Numbered from the stretch's first letter, positions 47,783 through 57,520 are shown. The stretch is 64,000 nucleotides of DNA from Actinomadura sp. J1-007 (GCF_009793335.1 NZ_WING01000001.1:558001-622000), one strand, 5' to 3'. Notes: generated by a model not told the origin, from the letters alone. Translations and numbers: made by a program.

Positions 47783-50059
47783 TCAGACGACGGCGCCCGA
47801 GTCGCCCGGCTCGCGGCGCTTCGCCGGACGGTTCGCGGGCTTCGGCGCCGGGGCGGGCGCGTCGGTGAAGCGCTCGAAGTAGATCGCCAGCGGCGTGGCG
47901 GTGAAGACGCTGGAGTACGTCCCGACGCCGATGCCGATCAGCAGGGCGAGCGCGAAGTCGGTCAGCGAGTCGCCGCCGAGCAGCGCCAGCGCCGCCAGGA
48001 TGAAGACCGCCCCCATCCCGGTGTTGATCGTCCGGGGCACGGTCTGGAGGACGCCGAGGTTGGCGACGGACGCGAAGGGCTCCTTCGGCCGCGCGCCCCA
48101 CAGCTCGCGGACGCGGTCGAACACGACGACGGAGTCGTTCACCGAGTAGCCGATGACGGTGAGCAGCGCCGCGAGGAACACCCCGTCCACCGGCTTGCCG
48201 AGCCACGCGAACACCCCGGCGACGATCAGCACGTCGTGGAACATCGCGAGCACCGCGCCCAGCCCGAACGTCCAGCGGAACCGGATCGCGAGGTAGGCGA
48301 GCTGCACCAGGAGCGCCACGCCGAGGGCGATCAGCGCCTTGGTGCGCAGCTCCGCGCCGAGGCTCGGGCCGATCAGCTCGTCGCGCTGCTTGGCCGCCTG
48401 GCCGCCGCTGCGCTCCGCGAGCGCCTTCCCGATCCGCTGCTCCTCGGCGTTGGAGAGGTTCTCGGTGCGCACGGAGATGTCGTCCTCGCCCGAGGTCTGC
48501 ACGACCGCGCGCGGGAACCCCGCGTCGGACACGGCGTCGCGGGCGGTGTCGATGTCGATCGGACGGCTCGTGGAGTACTCCACGAGCCGTCCGCCGGTGA
48601 ACTCGACGCCCCAGTTCAGGCCGCGCGCGAAGATCCCGGTGACGGCGAGGGCGACGGCGAGCCCGGAGACCGCCAGCCAGAGCCGCCGGCGCCGCATCAG
48701 GTCGGGGCGGCGGCGTTCGAGCCACCGCCGGACCCGCCCGACGGAGCCGAGCCCGGTCAGGCGGGGGCGGCGCGCGATCGCGCGGCGGGAGACGGCCGCC
48801 TCGGTGAGGACGCGGCTGAGCAGCATCGCCGAGACCAGCGACCCGATGACGCCGATCGTCAGCGTGACCCCGAAGCCCCGCACCGGCCCGGACGCGAGGA
48901 AGAACAGCAGCGCCGCGGCGAGCAGCGTGGTGACGTTGGAGTCGGCGATCGCCGACCAGGCGCGGGTGAACCCGGTGGCGAGGGCGGTGCGCGGCCCGCG
49001 CACGGGCGCCGCCGCGTACTCCTCGCGGGCCCGTTCGAACGCCAGCACGTTCGCGTCGATCGCCATGCCGATCGCGAGCACGAACCCGGCGAGGCCCGGC
49101 AGGGTGAGCGTCGCGCCGACGGCGACGAGCGCGGCGTACGAGATCAGCGCGTAGCAGGCCAGCGCGACCGTCGCGAGGAGGCCGACGAGCCGGTACGCGG
49201 CGACGATGAACAGGCCGGTCAGCGCGATGCCGATGATCGCGGCCTTCGCGCTCGCGTCGATCGCGGCCTCGCCGAGGGTCGGGCCGACGACCCGCTGCTC
49301 GATGATCTTCACGGGGACGGGCAGCGAGCCGCCCTCCACGAGCGCGGCCAGGTCCTTGGCCTCGTCGGCGCCGAAGTCGCCGGTGATCTGGGTCGTCCCG
49401 CCGGTGATGCCGACGCCGCACGCGACCTGCTCGGTGACCTGCGGCGAGGAGATCACCTTGCCGTCCAGGACGATCGCGATGCGGCGCTCGTCCCCGGCCG
49501 CGCAGGCGTTCTTGGCGGTGAGCCGCTCCCAGATCTTCCCGCCGCCCCCGCGGAACTTGATGTCGACCGCCCAGCCGCCGAGGTTCTGCGGGTCGTAGGA
49601 GGCGGACGCGGAGCCGATGCCGTCGCCGGTGAGGGCGGCGGGCCCGACGAGGATCGGCCGCCCGCTCTCGTCCTGGAGGCGCCGCTCGCCTCCGGCGGGC
49701 TCGCGGTCCCCGGCGAGGACGGGGTGCGCGGTGAGCTGCGCGGTCTTGCCGATCACCTCGGCGGCGCGGGACGGGTCCTGGACGTCGGGCAGCTCGACGA
49801 TGATCCGCCTGTCCCCGGAGCGGGTGATGGACGACTCGGCGACGCCGAGCGCGTCGATCCGGCGGTGCAGCACCTCCTTGGCGCGGTCGGTGGACTCGGC
49901 GTCCGCCCGTACGGACGGGCCGTTCTCGGTCTGGAGGACGATCTGGGTGCCGCCGCGCAGGTCGAGGCCGAGGCGGGCGGGTTCGGACAGGGCGAAGTAG
50001 AGCGATGCGGCGAGCACGGCGAACGCCAGTACCGCCCGCACCACGTTGGCGCGAGACAA
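47783..50059 (-). CDS. secDF: Fused SecDF protein translocase subunit
   Basis: 758 residues with both halves of SecD and SecF in one chain. The SecD half starts with a membrane helix and GLDLRGGTQIVLQT, has the periplasmic P1 region with VIGKTAQLTAHPV, and the motif GFVLAIGMAIDANVLAFER. The SecF half starts near RRRRLWLAVSG, has GLNWGVEFTGGRLVEYS and VIGYSVNDSVVVFDRVRE. Twelve helices are expected. It uses the proton gradient to pull exported proteins. Most actinomycetes also keep separate secD and secF near yajC; those are not in this window. Confidence 0.92.
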   Translation of the reverse strand: MSRANVVRAVLAFAVLAASLYFALSEPARLGLDLRGGTQIVLQTENGPSVRADAESTDRAKEVLHRRIDALGVAESSITRSGDRRIIVELPDVQDPSRAAEVIGKTAQLTAHPVLAGDREPAGGERRLQDESGRPILVGPAALTGDGIGSASASYDPQNLGGWAVDIKFRGGGGKIWERLTAKNACAAGDERRIAIVLDGKVISSPQVTEQVACGVGITGGTTQITGDFGADEAKDLAALVEGGSLPVPVKIIEQRVVGPTLGEAAIDASAKAAIIGIALTGLFIVAAYRLVGLLATVALACYALISYAALVAVGATLTLPGLAGFVLAIGMAIDANVLAFERAREEYAAAPVRGPRTALATGFTRAWSAIADSNVTTLLAAALLFFLASGPVRGFGVTLTIGVIGSLVSAMLLSRVLTEAAVSRRAIARRPRLTGLGSVGRVRRWLERRRPDLMRRRRLWLAVSGLAVALAVTGIFARGLNWGVEFTGGRLVEYSTSRPIDIDTARDAVSDAGFPRAVVQTSGEDDISVRTENLSNAEEQRIGKALAERSGGQAAKQRDELIGPSLGAELRTKALIALGVALLVQLAYLAIRFRWTFGLGAVLAMFHDVLIVAGVFAWLGKPVDGVFLAALLTVIGYSVNDSVVVFDRVRELWGARPKEPFASVANLGVLQTVPRTINTGMGAVFILAALALLGGDSLTDFALALLIGIGVGTYSSVFTATPLAIYFERFTDAPAPAPKPANRPAKRREPGDSGAVV

Positions 50060-50247
50060 GGAACCTCCACACGGAGTCTCGGCACCGCGCCGGCCGCACG
50101 CCTCACCGCGCCGTTCCGCGGGCCGTGGCCGGGGCGGGGGCGTGGGCCGTGGCTTGGGCGCGGATCAGCGGTCGGGGCGTGCGGGGACGTGCGGTGCCGC
50201 TGGCCCGGCGGCCGGGCATGGGCGGGCCGCCGGTCGGGACAGGAGCG

Positions 50248-50853
50248 TCAGATCCCCGTGGTGGTGGGCGGTGCGCGTCCCCTGGGCGCCCCGCGCGGCG
50301 CGGCGGCGTCGGGGGCGGCGGGCTCGTGCGGCCGTCCGGCCGGAGTGCGGGACGGCGGGCGGAGACCGGCCGGGCAGGGCGGGAGCGCCGCCCCGGCTCC
50401 GGGCCCCGGTACGGCGGGCCCGCACAGGTGCCGCGCGACTGCGGCGGCCGTCGTCTCCGTGCGCGGCGCGCCGGGCCGGTGCTCCCGGTCCGCGCGGGAC
50501 GGGCCCGTCCGGCCGTCCGAGCGGGCGACCGCCGGCCGGGAGGACGGCTTGGCGCGGCTCCGGCCGGACGGAGGCTGCCCCGTCTGGGCCGTTCCGGCGC
50601 GGACGCCGACGCCGCCCGCGCCGGTCGCGCCGCCCGCCTGGACGGACGGCGCGACCGGGGCGACGACGAAGCCGAGCAGGCCGAGCACGATGAGCAGCAG
50701 CCGCGCGGCGCGGCCCCGCTCGCGCGGACCCGCCGACGCCTGGGGCGGCGGCGTTTCCGGGGGCGGCTCGTTCGCGGGCACGGCCGGACGCCGAGGGTCG
50801 CGCACGCGCATCCTCCCCGTCGGCGGTCGGTCGGTCACGTCACCGTAGCCCAT
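50248..50853 (-). CDS. Hypothetical Pro/Ala/Arg-rich single-pass protein
   Basis: 201 residues at most. One hydrophobic helix (RLLLIVLGLLGFVVAPVAPSV) after a basic, Pro-rich N-terminus, then a low-complexity Arg/Pro/Ala/Gly tail with two Cys (HLCGPAVPG and LPPCPAG). Might be an exported protein with an uncleaved anchor. In DNA this GC-rich, part of the tail could be non-coding; the helix is the best support. 50060-50247 shows nothing else. Confidence 0.45.
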   Translation of the reverse strand: MGYGDVTDRPPTGRMRVRDPRRPAVPANEPPPETPPPQASAGPRERGRAARLLLIVLGLLGFVVAPVAPSVQAGGATGAGGVGVRAGTAQTGQPPSGRSRAKPSSRPAVARSDGRTGPSRADREHRPGAPRTETTAAAVARHLCGPAVPGPGAGAALPPCPAGLRPPSRTPAGRPHEPAAPDAAAPRGAPRGRAPPTTTGI

Positions 50854-50877
50854 CCGCGCGGCATACCGGACGTCCCG

Positions 50878-52032
50878 TCAGGGCGCCCGCTCGGGTTCCC
50901 GTGTGGGTTCCCGCGCGGGGAACAGGCGGGCGGGCAGCAGCCGCGCGAGCCGTTCGGAACGGGTGGCCGCGAGGGGGCCCGCGACGGCCAGCACCAGCAC
51001 GTAGCCCGCGATGAACGGCGCGAGCCGGGCGTCGAGCCCGGCCGCCGCCGCCATCGAGGCCAGCACGAGCGCGAACTCGCCGCGCGACAGCACGGTGAGC
51101 GCCACGTTCGTGGACGGCCCGCGCCCGAACCCGTGCAGCCGTCCGGCCAGCAGCCCGGCGGCCAGGTTGAGCGCGAGGGTGAGCAGCACGGCGAGCGCGA
51201 CCGGCAGCGCGACGGACGCGAGGTCGCCCGGGTCGATGGACAGCCCGAACGCGAAGAAGAAGATGGCGGCGAACGCGTCCCGGAGCGGGTGCACGAGCGT
51301 CTGGATGCGCGGCCCGGCCTTGGTCGCGCCGAGGATCAGCCCGACCATGAACGCGCCGATCGCGTCGGAGACGCCGAACTCCTCGGCGATCCCGGCGGTC
51401 AGCACGGCGAGCCCGACGAACGTGACCACCAGCAGCTCGTCGTCCTTGAGGTCGACGAGCCGCCCGACCCAGCGGGCGCCCCAGCGGGCCGCGCAGGCGA
51501 GCACGAGCAGGAACCCGAACGCCTTGCCGAACTCGGCGGCGGTCTCCCCGAACCCGTGCGCGTTCCCCACGATCGGCTGGAGCAGCGCCAGGTAGAGGGC
51601 CAGGAACACGTCCTCGACCACGATGATCCCGAGGATGAGCCGGCTCTCGGGGTTGCCGAGCCGGCGCAGGTCCATGAGGACCTTGGTGACGATGGCCGAG
51701 GACGAGATGCCGATGACCCCGGCGAGCACGAACGCCTCGCGCCCGCCCCAGCCGAGCAGGAAGCCGAACGCCAGGCCGCCGCCCACGTTCAGCAGCAGGT
51801 AGAGGGCGCCGGACGCGACGAGCCGCCCGCCTCCGGACACCAGGTCGTCGAGATGGAACTCAAGGCCCAGGTAGAACAGCAGGAACACCAGGCCGAGCGC
51901 GGACAGCAGCTTGAGGTCGTCGGGGCCGTCGAACAGGGCGATCCCGGGCGTGTGCGGCCCGAACAGGATGCCGGCGAGCATGAACAGCGGGATGGTCGGC
52001 AGACCGATGCGCACCCCGGCGCGGGCGAGCAC
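50878..52032 (-). CDS. Cation/proton antiporter (CPA2, KefB-like)
   Basis: At least 384 residues, about twelve helices. GVSDAIGAFMVGLILGATKAGPRI, FAAIFFFAFGLSIDPGDL and LSRGEFALVLASMAAAAGL are CPA2 motifs, and VLAGVIGISSSAIVTKVL marks the early core. No C-terminal RCK domain. GTG 52032 is the first normal start, but the frame continues upstream as an obvious first helix (LAEALIALGGAFLAAG) back to an ATC at 52086 that follows GGAGG. The true protein is probably about 18 residues longer. Confidence 0.88.
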   Translation of the reverse strand: MLARAGVRIGLPTIPLFMLAGILFGPHTPGIALFDGPDDLKLLSALGLVFLLFYLGLEFHLDDLVSGGGRLVASGALYLLLNVGGGLAFGFLLGWGGREAFVLAGVIGISSSAIVTKVLMDLRRLGNPESRLILGIIVVEDVFLALYLALLQPIVGNAHGFGETAAEFGKAFGFLLVLACAARWGARWVGRLVDLKDDELLVVTFVGLAVLTAGIAEEFGVSDAIGAFMVGLILGATKAGPRIQTLVHPLRDAFAAIFFFAFGLSIDPGDLASVALPVALAVLLTLALNLAAGLLAGRLHGFGRGPSTNVALTVLSRGEFALVLASMAAAAGLDARLAPFIAGYVLVLAVAGPLAATRSERLARLLPARLFPAREPTREPERAP

Positions 52033-52229
52033 GCCCGCCGCCAGGAACGCCCCGCCGAGTGCGATGAGGGCTTCGGCGAGAGAGATGGGAGAACCTCCGT
52101 GGGTACGCCGCGGGGCCCGTGCGCGTGCGCGAGCACGCCGGGCGCGTGGGCGCGCGGGTGCGCTGCGGCACGCGCGGGCACGCCGCGGCCGTCCGGCGGG
52201 TCAGTGGACCGCCGGGCGGACGGGAAACG

Positions 52230-52694
52230 TCAGGAACCCGGGGAGGCCGGCGGGGCGCGGGCGAGCCGGTCGTGGGACGGCTCGTACGCCGCCGGAGGGG
52301 CCTGCGCGGCCGGCCGGGGCGTGGAGCCGAGCGGTACGGGCGGCAGCGGGGCGGACTCGGGCGGCGGTACGGCGAGCGGCCCGCCGTGGTCGCCCCCGTG
52401 CGGGGCGGCGGCGTGCGCGTGGTTGGCGATGAACGCGGGCTCGGGCGCGGCCCCGCCGGCGAGGGCGTGCCGCGCCGCGGTGGCCGCGGCGGCGGTGGCC
52501 TGCGGCGGCTCCCCCGCGGGCGCCCCGGGCTGGTAGATCAGCCCGAACAGCGCCGCCAGGCAGGCGACGAACGCGAGCCGCGCCGCCATCCCGGGCCCGA
52601 GCGGCCACCCCGCCCGCACCGGACGGGAGGGCTGGGCGGACGGCGCGACAGGACGAGCGGGACGCGGGTTCCGCGGCCGTCGTCGTTCGCGCAC
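52230..52694 (-). CDS. Hypothetical protein with one membrane segment
   Basis: About 154 residues from GTG 52694, chosen for GGAAGGG upstream; the frame is open to 52775. A basic N-terminus (RERRRPRNPRPARP), a single hydrophobic stretch (LAFVACLAALFGLIY), then an Ala/His/Pro-rich tail (FIANHAHAAAPHGGDHGG). The His clusters might bind metal. It is preceded by a 7-codon reading frame with its own RBS (52697-52720). No known domain. Confidence 0.55.
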   Translation of the reverse strand: MRERRRPRNPRPARPVAPSAQPSRPVRAGWPLGPGMAARLAFVACLAALFGLIYQPGAPAGEPPQATAAAATAARHALAGGAAPEPAFIANHAHAAAPHGGDHGGPLAVPPPESAPLPPVPLGSTPRPAAQAPPAAYEPSHDRLARAPPASPGS

Positions 52695-52952
52695 ACTCAG
52701 CCCTTCCGCGCCTGCTTCATGCTCCTTATCAAGACAATCCGCTACAAGACTATACGAAGGACCCGATCCGCCCAATCACTCCGATGGGGCGGGCACCGCC
52801 CCACCCGGACGGACGGCAGGAGTACGCGGGCATCAGGGGCGCAAGAGCGTGGCCCGATCCGGCCAGACCGGGTTCGTCACGGAGCATTGCCGGGCCACCA
52901 AAGGCGAATTACTTTCACGATACCCGCCCCCAACCGGACAAAGGAGCATCCG

Positions 52953-53627
52953 GTGGTACGTACCAGACAGGCTCTCACCCTCGGTGCCGCGGCTCTCGCC
53001 GCCGTCGCGCTCGCCGCGACCCCCGCCTCGGCGGCCGGCACCGTCATCCACAAGGGAGGTCCCACGGGCGACCCGTACACCGGGAAGGTGCGCGCGTCGC
53101 TGCTCGGCACCGCCTCGGTGACGACGTCGCTCGGCTCCGGCACCTGCAACCGCTCCACGATGGACGGCTCGGTCAACTCAGACGGGACCGGCCTGACCAT
53201 CACCTCCGCCTCGTTCACCAACGACCCGGGCCCCGCCTGCCCGGGCGGCGGCGGGACCGTCGCCGTCACCACCGAGGCGCTGCCGTGGTCGGGCGGCTCC
53301 GTCGCGTACGACTCCTCCCACACCGGCGACCGCGACGCCGCCGTCACCATCGCGGGCTTCAAGGTCAAGGCCGTCGCCAGCGTCCTCGGCGGCATCACCT
53401 GCTACTACGGCGGCAGCCTCACGGCGTCCGGCTACAACCCCGACAACCCGAACCGGCCGGACCCGAAGGTCGCCGAGGCCCAGGTCAAGGTGGACGGGGC
53501 GAAGGTCGCCAAGCAGAGCGGCAGCAACTTCCTCTGCCCCGGCGACGCCACGGTCACCTCGGCCTACCGCCTCCAGGGCGAGACCTCTCCCGGCACGTTC
53601 GGCCAGACCCTCTACATCACCGGCTGA
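52953..53627 (+). CDS. Secreted protein of unknown function
   Basis: 224 residues from GTG 52953, AAGGAG six bases upstream. Sec signal peptide (RTRQALTLGAAALAAVALAATPASAAG, cleavage after ASA). The mature part is a beta-rich fold with four Cys (GTCNRS, PACPGG, ITCYYGG, FLCPGD) that could form two disulphides. Long-chain hydrophobic strands VRASLLGTASVTT and TIAGFKVKAVASVLGG look like a lipid- or lipocalin-like sandwich. Family not recognised. Confidence 0.85.
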   Translation: MVRTRQALTLGAAALAAVALAATPASAAGTVIHKGGPTGDPYTGKVRASLLGTASVTTSLGSGTCNRSTMDGSVNSDGTGLTITSASFTNDPGPACPGGGGTVAVTTEALPWSGGSVAYDSSHTGDRDAAVTIAGFKVKAVASVLGGITCYYGGSLTASGYNPDNPNRPDPKVAEAQVKVDGAKVAKQSGSNFLCPGDATVTSAYRLQGETSPGTFGQTLYITG

Positions 53628-53671
53628 TCCGCCGCCGAAGGCGAGGAACGGCATCGGGGGCGCAAGGCGAA

Positions 53672-53701
53672 GGGCCGCCCTCCCGCAGGGGAGGGCGGCC
53701 C
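53672..53701. terminator. Bidirectional hairpin
   Basis: A 13-bp perfect inverted repeat (GGGCCGCCCTCCC / GGGAGGGCGGCCC) with loop GCAG between the secreted-protein gene and convergent glyS. Confidence 0.75.
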
Positions 53702-53723
53702 CGTCGCGTCGGGGTCCAGAGGC

Positions 53724-55112
53724 TCAGCAGCCGACGAGCTGGGCGGCGAGGAACGACTCGACCTGGCTGATCGCGATGCGCTCCTGGCTCATGGTGTCGC
53801 GCTCCCGCACGGTCACCGCGTCGTCCTCCAGGGTGTCGAAGTCGATCGTCACGCAGAACGGGGTGCCGATCTCGTCCTGGCGGCGGTAGCGGCGGCCGAT
53901 CGCCCCGGCGTCGTCGAAGTCGACGTTCCAGTTGCGGCGCAGCCGGGCGGCGAGGTCGCGGGCCTTCGGCGACAGGTCGGCGTTGCGCGACAGCGGCAGC
54001 ACCGCGACCTTGACCGGGGCGAGCCGCCGGTCGAGCCGCATGACGGTGCGCTTCTCCAGCTTGCCCTTGGCGTTGGGCGCCTCGTCCTCGGCGTAGGCGT
54101 CCATCATGAACGTCAGCGTGCACCGGTCCACCCCGGCCGCGGGCTCGATCACGTAGGGGACGAACCGCTCCCCCGACTCCTGGTCGAAGAACGACAGGTC
54201 GGTGCCGGACGCCTTGGCGTGCGTGGTCAGGTCGTAGTCGGTGCGGTTGGCGATGCCCTCCAGCTCGCCCCACTCGCTGCCGACGAAGTCGAACTTGTAC
54301 TCCACGTCCACGGTGCGCTTGGAGTAGTGCGACAGCTTGTCGGCCGGGTGCTCGTAGAGCCGCAGGTTCTCCTTGCGGATGCCGAGGTCGACGTACCACT
54401 GCATGCGCTCGTCGATCCAGTACTGGTGCCATTCCTCGTCGGAGCCGGGCCGGACGAAGAACTCCATCTCCATCTGCTCGAACTCGCGGGTGCGGAAGAT
54501 GAAGTTGCCGGGCGTGATCTCGTTGCGGAACGACTTGCCGACCTGCCCGATCCCGAACGGGACCTTGCGGCGGGCCGACTGCTGCACGTTGAGGTAGTTG
54601 ATGAAGATGCCCTGCGCGGTCTCGGGGCGCAGGTAGGCGAGGCCGGACTCGTCCTCGACCGGGCCGAGGTAGGTCTTCAGCAGCCCGTTGAACATCTTCG
54701 GCTGGGTGAACGACCCCTTGACCCCGCAGTTGGGGCAGGTGATGTCGGCGAGGCCGCCGGCCGGGGCGCGGCCGTGCTTGGCCTCGTACGCCTCTTCCAG
54801 GTGGTCGGCGCGGAACCGCTTGTGGCACGACTGGCACTCGGTGAGCGGGTCGACGAACGCCTGGACGTGCCCGCTCGCCTCCCACACCTCGCGCGCGAGG
54901 ATCACGCAGGAGTCGAGGCCCACCACGTCGTCGCGGCCCTGGACCATCGACTTCCACCACTGGCGCTTGACGTTGTTCTTCAGCTCGACGCCGAGCGGCC
55001 CGTAGTCCCAGGAGGCGCGCAGCCCGCCGTAGATCTCACTCGACGGGTAGACCAGTCCCCGCCGCTTGGCGAGGTTGACGATCGTGTCCAACACGTCGGA
55101 ACGGCGTGCCAT
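53724..55112 (-). CDS. glyS: Glycyl-tRNA synthetase (class II, homodimeric)
   Basis: 462 residues from ATG 55112 ([19 protein letters not shown]). Motif 1-2-3 regions of a class II synthetase: [39 protein letters not shown], and the anticodon-binding domain with PVKVAVLPL and [14 protein letters not shown] zinc-finger-like CQSCHKRF ... CPNCG insertion is present. It charges tRNA-Gly. An ATG two codons upstream is also possible; GGAG spacing favours 55112. Confidence 0.96.
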   Translation of the reverse strand: MARRSDVLDTIVNLAKRRGLVYPSSEIYGGLRASWDYGPLGVELKNNVKRQWWKSMVQGRDDVVGLDSCVILAREVWEASGHVQAFVDPLTECQSCHKRFRADHLEEAYEAKHGRAPAGGLADITCPNCGVKGSFTQPKMFNGLLKTYLGPVEDESGLAYLRPETAQGIFINYLNVQQSARRKVPFGIGQVGKSFRNEITPGNFIFRTREFEQMEMEFFVRPGSDEEWHQYWIDERMQWYVDLGIRKENLRLYEHPADKLSHYSKRTVDVEYKFDFVGSEWGELEGIANRTDYDLTTHAKASGTDLSFFDQESGERFVPYVIEPAAGVDRCTLTFMMDAYAEDEAPNAKGKLEKRTVMRLDRRLAPVKVAVLPLSRNADLSPKARDLAARLRRNWNVDFDDAGAIGRRYRRQDEIGTPFCVTIDFDTLEDDAVTVRERDTMSQERIAISQVESFLAAQLVGC

Positions 55113-55435
55113 GAGCATTCTCCATCCGGCTGGCGGTCGGCGGGACTGTATCGGACGCCCCGTCACGCGCGGACGGCGAGACGGGCCCGCCGCGACGGCG
55201 GCGGTCTCGGCCCCCTGCGGAGGCGTCGGGCCGAGGCGAGTGCGATCCCCTGTGTGCTGCCGTGGAGCGCGGTCCTCGTTCCCCGGCGCCCCAGAGCATT
55301 CCCCAGCTTAAGGCACCGCGACGGCCCCCAGAACGCCGACCCGCGAACCCCTCCGCCCCGTTCCGGAGGGCGGGCCGGGAGCGCCGCGGGGCGGCCCGCG
55401 GCGGGCGCGGCGCGGGCCCGCGATCAGTAGACCGA

Positions 55436-56728
55436 TCAGTAGACACGGCCGTCGACCGTGTTGCTGTCGACGTTGATCGTGACGCCGCCGTGCCGCTCCC
55501 TGTGGCCGCCCCGGTACTGCTTGATGCGCCGGTGCGGCGGCCACCAGCGGTCGGGCAGGTAGCGGTCGCCGTACACGGTGGGCACGCCGTCCCAGTGGGC
55601 GTACCAGACGGCCGTGGGCCTGGCCGTCCCGCGCGCAGCGCCGAGGTCGCGGATTCCTGAGGTGACGCTGCTGTAGACGCCCGGAACGTACCTCTTGGCC
55701 TTCAGCTTCCGCGTCCAGGAGTGCAGGAACCGCATGACGGCGCGCCTGCATTCCGTGTCACGGCTTCTGTACGCCTCGATGTCGAAGTAGATGGGCTTGC
55801 GGCGCGGGATTCCCAGGGCGCGGGCGTCCCGGACGGCGTCCGCGGCGGCGCGCGCGCCCTGCGCCGAGGCGTTCTGGGCGGTGAAGCGGGTCTTGTAGCG
55901 GGAGCAGGGCGCCTGGAGCCCGACGTACGTCGGGATGAGGCGGTAGCCCATGCCGCGGACGGCCCGCACCCACGCCCGCGTCAGGTTCGGCTGGGCGCAG
56001 CCGCGCGACGCGCCCCCGATGTAGATGTTGGCGACGCCGTACGCCCGCCGCCACGCGGCCATCGCCTTGAGGGACGGGGCCGTACAGGTGTCGAAGCCCT
56101 TCGCCCTGACCCACGTCCGGGTCTTCGCCCGCACCTCCGAACGCGGCGCAGGCGCTCCCGCCTTCGGGGGAACGGGCTCGTCGCCTCTCGGCGGGACGGG
56201 TTCGGCGGTCCAGCGCGCTCTCAGCCGGGTGCCGCGCAGCACCCGCTCAAGCGCCGCGCGGTCCGTCCCGTACGCGCCGGTGATCGTGACCCCGGCCTCG
56301 GGCAGCGGCACGACGTCCTCGCGCCCGTCCGTGACCGGCACCGAGTGCCGGGCCAGCCGTCCCGCCCGGACGGCCCCCGTACGGCGCGCGGGCGGCCCGT
56401 CGAGCGGCTCCACGTGGACGGCCTCGGTCCGGCCGACGGCCCGCGCCGGGCAGCCGGCCCCGTCGCCCTGCCGTCCCAGGTAGATCGCGTGCCGGTCGAA
56501 CCGCGCGCACCGCGACGGCTCCCGGTCCAGCCGCACGACCTCCCAGCCCTCGGGCACGGGGACCCGCACCCCCCGGTACGCGACGCTCCCCGGCCGCGCG
56601 CCGGCCCCTGTCCGTGCGGTCAGCGGGGCGGGCGGGTCGGCCGGGGGCCGCGCGGCGGCCGGCCCGGCCCCGGCGACGACCGGCGCCGCCGCCGCGAGCA
56701 GTCCGATGAGCGGGACGGCATGGCGCAT
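55436..56728 (-). CDS. Secreted DUF1906 glycoside-hydrolase-like protein
   Basis: 430 residues. Signal peptide (RHAVPLIGLLAAAAPVVAGAGPAAA). A variable N-terminal region (residues 40-190) precedes a DUF1906 TIM-barrel-like domain (KGFDTCTAPSLKAMAAW, YIGGASRGCAQPNLTRAWV, IPTYVGLQAPC, PIYFDIEAY, WYAHWDGVP) related to Rv2525c-type GH25-like proteins. FDIEAY supplies catalytic-type Asp and Glu. It probably acts on the cell wall or stays inactive as a sugar-binding protein. Encoded alone. Confidence 0.87.
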   Translation of the reverse strand: MRHAVPLIGLLAAAAPVVAGAGPAAARPPADPPAPLTARTGAGARPGSVAYRGVRVPVPEGWEVVRLDREPSRCARFDRHAIYLGRQGDGAGCPARAVGRTEAVHVEPLDGPPARRTGAVRAGRLARHSVPVTDGREDVVPLPEAGVTITGAYGTDRAALERVLRGTRLRARWTAEPVPPRGDEPVPPKAGAPAPRSEVRAKTRTWVRAKGFDTCTAPSLKAMAAWRRAYGVANIYIGGASRGCAQPNLTRAWVRAVRGMGYRLIPTYVGLQAPCSRYKTRFTAQNASAQGARAAADAVRDARALGIPRRKPIYFDIEAYRSRDTECRRAVMRFLHSWTRKLKAKRYVPGVYSSVTSGIRDLGAARGTARPTAVWYAHWDGVPTVYGDRYLPDRWWPPHRRIKQYRGGHRERHGGVTINVDSNTVDGRVY

Positions 56729-56871
56729 CACTTCTCCCCCGACGAGCCGCGTTGATCATGACGGGCCCATGATCACCGGGGCCGGAGCCGCCGAAACCGC
56801 GCCCGATCCCTCCTTGCCCCCGGGGTTGCCGATATTTGGCGCGCCCCGTCCGGACGGGGCGCGGGCCGGGT

Positions 56872-57156
56872 TCAGCGGGAGGCGACGATCTCGTACGCGC
56901 CGGGCTCGTCCAGGGCCATCGCCGCCAGCGGCATGAACCTCATCCGCAGGTCGGGGACGCCGAGCGCGCGGCGGTAGTAGCCCGCGCCGTCCCACTCGGT
57001 GATCAGCGCCCACAGGCCGGGGTCGTCCACCGTGCGGGCGAGGCGGCCGGCGCGGTAGCCGGGCGCGGCGGCGAGGGCGTCCAGCACCGCGGCCATCTCC
57101 TCGGCGAAGCCGCCGGCCCGTTCGCCGGGCACCCGGTACCGGGTTATCGCGATCAT
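56872..57156 (-). CDS. ABM-fold (antibiotic monooxygenase-like) protein
   Basis: 94 residues from ATG 57156 (IAITRYRVPGERAGGFAEEM). LDALAAAPGYRAGRLARTVDDPGLWALITEWDGAGYYRRAL is the dimeric ferredoxin-like barrel pattern. Small cytoplasmic; reaction unknown. Divergent from the DUF6703-like gene with 28 bases between. Confidence 0.85.
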   Translation of the reverse strand: MIAITRYRVPGERAGGFAEEMAAVLDALAAAPGYRAGRLARTVDDPGLWALITEWDGAGYYRRALGVPDLRMRFMPLAAMALDEPGAYEIVASR

Positions 57157-57184
57157 CACCCCATCCTGGCGTACGTTGGGGCGC

Positions 57185-57520
57185 GTGAGAACGGACGGGC
57201 CCGGCACGGGCGGCCAGGACGGCACGGCGGAGGCGCGGGGCGTCCGCGCCGCGGTGGAGCGGTGGAGCGCGCGGCCGGTGCTGTACCTGCACGGGCTGCC
57301 GCGGGGCCTGCTGCTCGCGGCCGTGTTCGTGCTGCTGGTGGTCGGCATGTGGGGTTCGGGCTGGGTGGGCGCGGCGGGGCTGCTGGCGCTGTTCGCGGGC
57401 CTCGGCTGGTTCGCCTACCTCAACTGGCCGGCGCTGGAGCCGGGAGGGCGGGCGCTGCGCGTGGCGGCGCTGGCCGTCCTGCTCGCGTTCGCGGCCGGGC
57501 ACGTTTTCGGGCGATTTTGA
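57185..57520 (+). CDS. DUF6703-like small membrane protein
   Basis: 111 residues from GTG 57185 (TTG 57176 is also in frame). Soluble N-terminus, then hydrophobic helices (GLLLAAVFVLLVVGMWG, AAGLLALFAGLGWFAYLNW, RVAALAVLLAFAAGHVF). Its stop codon TGA is the first three bases of the Zur box, so the znu promoter begins inside this gene's end. Confidence 0.78.
   Translation: MRTDGPGTGGQDGTAEARGVRAAVERWSARPVLYLHGLPRGLLLAAVFVLLVVGMWGSGWVGAAGLLALFAGLGWFAYLNWPALEPGGRALRVAALAVLLAFAAGHVFGRF

Noticed and set aside
46604..50848. Very long plus-strand open frame (over 1400 codons)
   Set aside because: Antisense/out-of-frame shadow of DUF4190 and secDF genes; composition is Arg/Ala/Gly noise with no domain, caused by GC-rich third positions.
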